In this document: positions 20,894 through 25,107 of the stretch, one piece after another
Layout: each line of letters starts with the position of its first letter
Position numbering within the stretch: position 1 is the stretch's first letter
Virus record (IMG/VR): IMGVR_UViG_3300021074_000083
Location: 1-25,107 of that record
Reading direction: 5' to 3' (one strand)
DNA from: a virus
Length of the DNA: 25,107 nucleotides
Position numbers and translations under genes: made by a program
Notes under the pieces: model-generated
Database searches by the model: none
What the model was told of the DNA's origin: nothing
What the model saw: the letters and a program-made list of their open reading frames with translations, nothing else

Positions 20894-21420
20894 GGCGCCA
20901 CCCCGCTGAGCGCGGCCCTGTGGATAACCTCCAGCCGCCGCAGCGTTCTCAGCGTCACGCGCTCCTTGCCTAGCTGCAGGGCCGTCGACTTGTTCCCCAG
21001 GGCCAGCGAGATGGCGGTCTTCGTGTGGCCGAGTTCCAGGAGCTCGCGGACGATGGCGTGCGCCGGGGCTGCGTCCATCTTGCTGCGCATGAACACGTGC
21101 GCATCGGTGGTGATGCCGAGGATGGCCTGCTCGGTCTCGGGAAGGCAGCGGAGCACGCGCCGGCTGCGAATCTTCCACTGGGCCGTCTTGCCGACGCCCG
21201 CCAGGCGCTGCACCTGCAGCGGTCCTATCCCGGCGGCGCTCAGCGTGAAGAGGTGCGCGCGGGTGTCCGCGGCGTCGACGAAGACGGGCGGGCGGGCCCC
21301 GAAGGCACGCTCGGCATTCTCCCTGTGGCGCTGGCGCTCGTACGTGCGGTTCGCCTCCCGGCACTCCTCACAGCGACAGCGATCGATGACGTACTTGACG
21401 TGGGTGCCGTGTGCCCTCAT
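20890..21420 (-). CDS. Putative DNA-binding protein with Cys motif and HTH
   Basis: This 176-residue protein starts at an ATG with ATGA overlap. Residues 14-20 hold RCRCEEC, a short Cys motif at the end of the segment HVKYVIDRCRC, and the basic helix REANRTYERQRHREN follows. The middle and C-terminus carry two helix-turn-helix-like segments: GIGPLQVQRLAGVGKTAQWKI (about residues 64-84) and LGHTKTAISLALGNKSTALQ (about 130-149). Proteins of this shape are often DNA-binding regulators or WhiB-like or HTH phage proteins. Its operon position between small proteins and replication genes suits a regulator of early gene expression. Confidence 0.65.
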   Translation of the reverse strand: MRAHGTHVKYVIDRCRCEECREANRTYERQRHRENAERAFGARPPVFVDAADTRAHLFTLSAAGIGPLQVQRLAGVGKTAQWKIRSRRVLRCLPETEQAILGITTDAHVFMRSKMDAAPAHAIVRELLELGHTKTAISLALGNKSTALQLGKERVTLRTLRRLEVIHRAALSGVAP

Positions 21421-21638
21421 GAGGGCGCCTCCCCCGGAAACGGCGCCAGCACCGCGCCCTCACGTTCGCAGAGGTCGTACCACTCCCACGCCTCGGCGCG
21501 GCTGTGCGGGATGGCCATCTCGCGGCGGGTCACGCCGTCGACCGCGTCGGTGTAGGTGCTGCGCGTCGTGAAGACGCCGGCCTCGTGGTGCAGGGTGACG
21601 CGGCCTGCGTTGCTCTGGTAGGAGCCGAGGACGGTCAT
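21417..21638 (-). CDS. Small protein, unknown
   Basis: This 73-residue protein starts at an ATG overlapping the upstream gene (ATGA). It reads as a short beta-rich start (TVLGSYQSNAGRVTLHHEAGV) followed by a helical tail (SRAEAWEWYDLCEREGAVLAPF). No family recognised. An aromatic cluster (AWEWYDL) in the helix is its only notable trait. Confidence 0.58.
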   Translation of the reverse strand: MTVLGSYQSNAGRVTLHHEAGVFTTRSTYTDAVDGVTRREMAIPHSRAEAWEWYDLCEREGAVLAPFPGEAPS

Positions 21639-21997
21639 GGCATGCCGACAGCGGGATACACCATCGCGACCAGGTAGCGCGTGTCGCAGCGGATGACGCC
21701 CGACTTCGTGTTCGCGACCTCGACCCACTCGCCCAGCACCATGCGCGGCACGAGCTCCTGGGCGTCGTAGGGACGCGGCCTGCCCTGCCCGTCGAACATG
21801 ACGCTCTGCACGCGCCGGCGGTACCTCTGCGCCCGCGCGTGCGCCGTGTTCTTGCAGACTCCGAGGAAACGCGCCGCCTCGTCCAGGGAGCAGTGCCCGC
21901 GCCCGAGCAGGGCCGCCGCCTCGGTCGGCAGCAGGACGCGCTGGCGGGTGGCTGCGATCTCGACGGCGGGCGATGTGGGGATGGTGGCGGTGGTCAT
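21635..21997 (-). CDS. Helix-turn-helix DNA-binding protein
   Basis: This 120-residue protein starts at an ATG (21995-21997) overlapping the upstream gene (ATGA). A helix-turn-helix lies in the middle, CSLDEAARFLGVCKNTAHARAQRY (about residues 36-59), of the excisionase/MerR-like 'SLDEAARFLGV' style. After it come beta-like segments with VQSVMFDGQGRPRPYDAQEL. The HTH suggests a small regulator or recombination directionality factor. The placement beside recombination genes but far from integrase makes a transcription-regulator role a little more likely. Confidence 0.7.
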   Translation of the reverse strand: MTTATIPTSPAVEIAATRQRVLLPTEAAALLGRGHCSLDEAARFLGVCKNTAHARAQRYRRRVQSVMFDGQGRPRPYDAQELVPRMVLGEWVEVANTKSGVIRCDTRYLVAMVYPAVGMP

Positions 21998-22824
21998 TTC
22001 TTCGCCTCCTTCACAGCCCACTCGAGGAAAGCCACCGCGTCGCCGTGGCTCAGCTCGCTGTTCGTGCGTCCCCCGAAGCGCTTGCGGTACTCCTTCGTCG
22101 CCTCGGTCGGCACGTGCTGGAGCGCCTCGGAGAGCGGGCGCTTGTCCGTGCCTGAGGCCGGGCGGTTCGGGTCGTCGACCGCGAAGAGTGGGCCGCGACC
22201 GGGGACGTCGTCGTCATCTGCGGGCGATTCTGGCGCGGTTTCCGGCTCGGAGGCATGCGGAGCGCTGTTCGCCTCCGCGTCGCCAAGCTGGCCCTGCTGC
22301 GTTGACGAGGCGGGGTCTTCCGCGTAGGGCGCTTCGTCCTCGAAGCCGAAGACCTCGCCGGTGTCCTCGTCGAAGTTCGGGAGGACATGGGCGGGAGCGG
22401 GCGCAGGAGCCGGCGCCCTGCCGGTCGGCACCAACGTCTGGGCGACCATCTTGCGGCCGAGCCGCGCCTTGAAGTTGATCGGCTTCGTCAGTTCGGGCGA
22501 GCCCTTCACGCGGATGCAGAGGCCGGACTCGGAGAGACCCGACTCATCCTTGATGGGGTGCAGGGTGACCTTGTGGCCGGCCCACTCGCCGGAGTCGTCT
22601 CCCCACATGGCGCGCAGGCAGACGGCGTTGGTCTTGTTCATGACGAACAGCTTCTCTGACTCGGCGAAGGCGACGATCACGGCGCCTTCCTCGCCGCCGG
22701 TGCCGTTGCTCAGCATCTCGCGGGAAACCGACTTGATCGTGAGCGTAGCCGGCTTGCCGTTGAACTCCCCGGCCTTCACGTAGGTTCCGGGGTAGAGCTC
22801 GTCAAAGGACAATCCTTTGGTCAT
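21994..22824 (-). CDS. Conserved phage DNA-metabolism protein with OB-like N-terminus
   Basis: This 276-residue protein starts at an ATG (22822-22824) with GGAG ahead of it. Residues 1-125 match a widespread phage pattern: F-DELYPGTYVKAGEFNGKP, then LTIKSV, then KLFVMNKTNAVCLRAMWGDD and WAGHKVTLHPI. These beta-rich proteins sit beside exonuclease and annealase genes and could bind single-stranded DNA, but no role is proven. A Pro/Ala linker (APAPAPAPAH) and an acidic, Glu/Asp-rich middle follow, then a C-terminal helical domain (ALQHVPTEATKEYRKRFG and SHGDAVAFLEWAVKEAKK). The acidic tail before the C-terminal domain recalls bacterial SSB tails. The upstream 150-base gap holds the GGCNN pentamer array. 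Confidence 0.7.
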   Translation of the reverse strand: MTKGLSFDELYPGTYVKAGEFNGKPATLTIKSVSREMLSNGTGGEEGAVIVAFAESEKLFVMNKTNAVCLRAMWGDDSGEWAGHKVTLHPIKDESGLSESGLCIRVKGSPELTKPINFKARLGRKMVAQTLVPTGRAPAPAPAPAHVLPNFDEDTGEVFGFEDEAPYAEDPASSTQQGQLGDAEANSAPHASEPETAPESPADDDDVPGRGPLFAVDDPNRPASGTDKRPLSEALQHVPTEATKEYRKRFGGRTNSELSHGDAVAFLEWAVKEAKK

Positions 22825-22857
22825 GGCGTGACTCCCGTCTTGAGTGTGGATGAATCC

Positions 22858-22974
22858 CTGCCTGCCCAGCCGTGCCGCGCCGCGCCCTGCCCCGCCGTGC
22901 CCGGCCACGCCTGCCAAGCCGCGCCCCGCCAAGCCGCGCCTCGCCGCGCCGTGCCTAGCCGGGCCTCGCCTGCC
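22858..22974. repeat. GGCNN pentamer array
   Basis: About 23 tandem 5-bp units with fixed GCC (plus strand NNGCC, minus strand GGCNN) and two free positions fill the gap between two recombination-module genes. Examples on the plus strand are GTGCC-GCGCC-GCGCC-CTGCC and AAGCC-GCGCC-TCGCC. Two units lack one base. It begins just after the 22825-22857 leader segment and ends beside the stop codon at 22978. The 5-base period rules out a conserved protein. Confidence 0.85.
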
Positions 22975-22977
22975 TTC

Positions 22978-23439
22978 CTAGACGGTCGTCAACGGAAGCT
23001 GATCGATCACGGTCCATACTTCGGCCATCTCCGTTAGCTCCGCGTACTTCTTGCGTGCGCTCAAGAGGGTGCGCCCGCACTCCGCCAGGAGCGCGGCGCG
23101 CAGTTCGTCCTCGGCCCTGACGCGCGCCGTGGTGACGTAGGCGTCCACGGTCTCGGTGGCGACATGCCAGTACACGCGCTCGGGCTCCTGGTCCTCCGCG
23201 CCGACGATCCGAATCGAGCGCAGGATGAGACGCGCCTGCTCCGCACGGTGCTTCTCCGCGGCGACCGCGTCGTCCCACTCGAAGGCCTCGTGGAGCGGCG
23301 CGTCGTCGGGGCGTGCGGCGTCCACTACCGCGGCAGCCGTCAGCTCGCCGCGCTTCGCCATCCTCTTGAGAGCCAGGCCCGCGACCTGTGGGTCGATCGC
23401 TACCTTGCAGCGCGCCGTCCAGCAGAATTGGTCAGCCAT
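22978..23439 (-). CDS. Conserved phage protein next to recombination genes
   Basis: This 153-residue protein starts at an ATG (23437-23439) two bases after the previous stop; a longer reading upstream is an Arg-rich artefact. The pattern ARPDDAPLHEAFEWDDAVAAEKHRAEQARLILRSIR is a familiar element of small phage proteins that stand next to exonuclease or annealase genes. Residues before it contain KRMAKRGELTAAAVVDAA, a short helical segment. After it the protein is helical and charged. The role is unknown. Because of its neighbours it may modulate recombination or single-strand binding. Confidence 0.72.
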   Translation of the reverse strand: MADQFCWTARCKVAIDPQVAGLALKRMAKRGELTAAAVVDAARPDDAPLHEAFEWDDAVAAEKHRAEQARLILRSIRIVGAEDQEPERVYWHVATETVDAYVTTARVRAEDELRAALLAECGRTLLSARKKYAELTEMAEVWTVIDQLPLTTV

Positions 23440-23441
23440 GG

Positions 23442-24029
23442 TCAGACCTCGCCTTCGGTGGCCACGTGGAACATGCCGAACTGGCCGCTGCGCTCGGGGC
23501 GCCACTCGCCGATGCCGATGCCGAAGCCGGCGATGTTGACGAGGTTCACGATCTGCTCGGGGCTAATCGCGCGGCCGTTGAACACGATGTCGAACTCCAT
23601 GCTCCAGTCCCGGTACTCGGGCCGGAAACGAATGTCGGTCGTGCCCATGCTGATCTTCACGGTGTCTTCGCGCATGACTGGCGGGGGGCCGTCGATCGGC
23701 AGAAGCTCGGTGCCCGGCTGGACGTGGAGCGCGCCGTTTATCTCCACCTTCTTCATACCGTCCGAGAACCGGAAGGCGTTGGCGATCGCCTTCTTGATGC
23801 CGGCGGCCGGGAAGCCGTCGCGTCCGTCGGCGGTGATGTAGCGCGCCGCCGCGAAATCGTCATCGGGCACCTTCGCTTCCTTGCTCTGCTGAGCCTTCTT
23901 CATCTGCTTGTCGAGCATCTGCTTGCGCGCCTTCTCTCCGAAGCGGTGGCAAATGAGCGGCGAGTCGCCGACGATCCGCACGCGCATGGTCTGGCGCTTG
24001 ATGGGTTGAAGGGTGATCGTCTCGCTCAT
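23442..24029 (-). CDS. Putative recombination protein in annealase slot (RAMP-like features)
   Basis: This 195-residue protein follows the exonuclease with ATGA overlap, the place where phages usually encode a single-strand annealing protein such as RecT, Erf or Sak. I do not see a RecT or Redbeta signature. Instead residues 16-30 read RVRIVGDSPLICHRF, residues 71-86 read DGFPAAGIKKAIANAF and residues 167-187 contain AGFGIGIGEWRPERSGQFGM, a glycine-rich turn with basic residues. This arrangement, beta strand with 'PLI' segment, a 'PAAGIKKAI' helix start and a C-terminal glycine loop, resembles RAMP/Cas7-type RNA-binding folds at the level of pattern. The likeness is suggestive only. An annealing or nucleic-acid binding role is most likely from context. 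Confidence 0.55.
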   Translation of the reverse strand: MSETITLQPIKRQTMRVRIVGDSPLICHRFGEKARKQMLDKQMKKAQQSKEAKVPDDDFAAARYITADGRDGFPAAGIKKAIANAFRFSDGMKKVEINGALHVQPGTELLPIDGPPPVMREDTVKISMGTTDIRFRPEYRDWSMEFDIVFNGRAISPEQIVNLVNIAGFGIGIGEWRPERSGQFGMFHVATEGEV

Positions 24030-24823
24030 GACAGCACCTCAATCTGGGTAGTCGAGTAGTCGGACCCGGCGGGCAGCGCCCACTCGGGATACTCGAGCGA
24101 TTCCTCTTCGGGGTAGCGGCCGGGCCAGCGGCGCCGGCTACGGCAGGTCTTGACCAGGTGAAGCAGCCGGCGGACCTCCATCACGCCGACCTGGAGCACG
24201 TCCTCGTCAACGGTGAAGACCGCCACGTCGTGCGGGGCCGTCGCCTCGACGGCGACGATGCGCACGGGCGCGAGGTCGTGCCCTGTGGCGATGAGACCGA
24301 GGCGGTAGAAGGCAAGCTGCCCCGCGTAGCCCATCTTCTCGGCGAGGCGTCCGAAGGTGCGGCTCTCGACGTCCTTCGTCGACTTGAGGTCCGTGAGAGC
24401 GTTGCCCCGCAGGTGGTCGAGCCGGGCGCGGCACTTGATCCGCGTCACGGGATCGATCCACTGCAGGGTCACCTCGCTCTTGCCGTGGCGCAGCAGGCGC
24501 CGCGCTACCTTGTGGCTGCGGACGGCGTCGCGGATCGCGAGCACGGTGTCGTACTCGTCGACCGTGAGAATGCCCTTGTCGGCGTTGACGGCGGAGAACT
24601 CCGTCCAGGCGTTGCCGGCGCGGCGGCCGTCGTAGAGCGTCCAGTGCACGGGGAAGAGGTCGGGCTCGAGGACCGCGGTGTGAATGGCGCGCCCCAGGCG
24701 CATGGCCGGGGAGTCCGTGCGCGGCGTCGTGAGGCGGTGCTGGTAGTGAAGCGGCGAGCGGCCCATCTCCTTGAGGGTGCTCCAGTTCACGCCGCGGAGG
24801 TCGCTATAGGCCTGGAAGTTCAT
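24026..24823 (-). CDS. RecE-like PD-(D/E)XK exonuclease
   Basis: This 265-residue exonuclease of the PD-(D/E)XK superfamily (exodeoxyribonuclease VIII-like) resects double-stranded DNA for recombination. The N-terminal domain has MRLGRAIHTAVLEP (residues 41-54), with the conserved His of RecB-family nucleases. The catalytic core shows CRARLDHLRG with D136 and LTDLKSTKD with D145 and K147, the PD..DxK pattern. Gln169 and Tyr173 in MGYAGQLAFYRLGL are the helix residues typical of this fold (QxxxY). It overlaps both neighbours (ATGA). Together with the next gene it forms a likely exonuclease/annealase pair, and with RusA it points to recombination-linked DNA replication. Confidence 0.92.
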   Translation of the reverse strand: MNFQAYSDLRGVNWSTLKEMGRSPLHYQHRLTTPRTDSPAMRLGRAIHTAVLEPDLFPVHWTLYDGRRAGNAWTEFSAVNADKGILTVDEYDTVLAIRDAVRSHKVARRLLRHGKSEVTLQWIDPVTRIKCRARLDHLRGNALTDLKSTKDVESRTFGRLAEKMGYAGQLAFYRLGLIATGHDLAPVRIVAVEATAPHDVAVFTVDEDVLQVGVMEVRRLLHLVKTCRSRRRWPGRYPEEESLEYPEWALPAGSDYSTTQIEVLS

Positions 24824-24999
24824 GCGCTCAGCTCCGCGTCCGCCTCTTCGAGCGCGTCGCGCAGGTTCGTGAGCTGGCGGTTGAGGCGAGCGATCTCCTG
24901 GGCGCGCTCCTGCGCCTTCCTGTGCCAGAACTCCAGCTCCGTCTCGCCCACGGGCGCGGTCAGGGGGATGAGTCTGGCGAGGGGCTGGGGGTCGCTCAC
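24820..24999 (-). CDS. Small coiled-coil protein, unknown
   Basis: This 59-residue protein starts at GTG (24997-24999), overlapping the upstream stop as GTGA; a longer in-frame reading upstream conflicts with the membrane protein. Residues about 21-58 form a charged coiled coil (ELEFWHRKAQERAQEIARLN and LRDALEEADAEL). It overlaps the exonuclease gene (ATGA) and is probably translated with it. It could be an accessory factor of the exonuclease. No family recognised. Confidence 0.65.
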   Translation of the reverse strand: MSDPQPLARLIPLTAPVGETELEFWHRKAQERAQEIARLNRQLTNLRDALEEADAELSA

Positions 25000-25107
25000 G
25001 ATGCCGCCCAAAGCAGCGCGCAGCAGGCCAGGAGCACGACGATGGTGGCCGCCGTGAAGGCCGCCCACACGATCACGTCGCAGAGGCTGACGGTGACGGT
25101 GCGGGGG
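24996..25107 (-). CDS. Small membrane protein (N-terminus cut by window edge)
   Basis: The last 36 residues are visible, ending at a TGA that overlaps the next gene as GTGA. The sequence includes a hydrophobic stretch VWAAFTAATIVVLLACCALL, consistent with a single membrane segment near the C-terminus. It might start upstream or, less likely, at an in-frame GTG inside the visible part. Such a small membrane protein before an exonuclease gene is of unknown role. Confidence 0.6.
   Translation of the reverse strand, partial: PRTVTVSLCDVIVWAAFTAATIVVLLACCALLWAAS

Noticed and set aside
22825-22932. Upstream in-frame start at 22932 for the OB-like gene
   Set aside because: It would translate the pentamer array into a Gly/Ala/Arg run; the ATG at 22824 has a good ribosome site and begins the conserved N-terminus.
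22858-22974. CRISPR array
   Set aside because: Units are five bases with no spacers; it is a pentamer array.

Overview
The window is a contiguous piece of a temperate, long-tailed phage genome (siphovirus type with HK97-fold capsid genes). Every gene I can support lies on the minus strand, so transcription runs from position 25107 down to 1. Base composition is clearly G+C rich, GTG starts are common and one TTG start is used. This points to a high-GC host. Small proteins of the 'IDADAL' and 'DLISRENL' type recall phages of anaerobic Gram-positives and Actinomycetota, but the host cannot be fixed from this sequence.

In transcription order: (1) 25107-21417, recombination and single-strand DNA module: the end of a small membrane protein, a coiled-coil protein, a RecE-like PD-(D/E)XK exonuclease, an unrecognised protein in the slot normally held by an annealase, a conserved phage protein, a GGCNN pentamer array, an OB-like protein and a helix-turn-helix protein. 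(2) 21420-16189, replication and small-protein module: two HTH/zinc proteins, a winged-helix replication initiator that carries iteron-like repeats (candidate origin), a DnaJ-type zinc-finger protein, a row of small Cys-rich and coiled-coil proteins, and a RusA resolvase. (3) 16192-14629: a tyrosine integrase followed by a well-formed attP candidate (a tRNA 3'-end-like core between paired 11-bp-spaced arm repeats) and a G8 tract flanked by direct repeats near the packaging genes. (4) 14628-10640: zinc-finger protein, P27-type small terminase, large terminase, portal. (5) 10638-5071: two structural proteins, ClpP-like prohead protease, major capsid protein, a perfect hairpin, capsid-associated protein, head-tail connector, tail terminator. 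(6) 5006-1: major tail protein, tail assembly chaperones G and G-T made by a -1 frameshift, a gp10-like protein, the tape measure and a Gly-rich tail protein that runs off the left edge.

From the right edge to the end of the integrase, nearly all genes overlap by four bases (ATGA or GTGA), which implies one long translationally coupled operon. The structural genes have a few real gaps. Each of the four gaps longer than 50 bases in that module carries the same short motif, GTCACCC on the plus strand, always in one orientation; this recalls the intergenic 'stoperators' of mycobacteriophage L5. Because the attP candidate is unbroken and flanked on both sides by phage genes, the molecule looks like the unintegrated or virion form, not an integrated prophage. 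Repressor, lysis and most tail-fibre genes lie outside the window.
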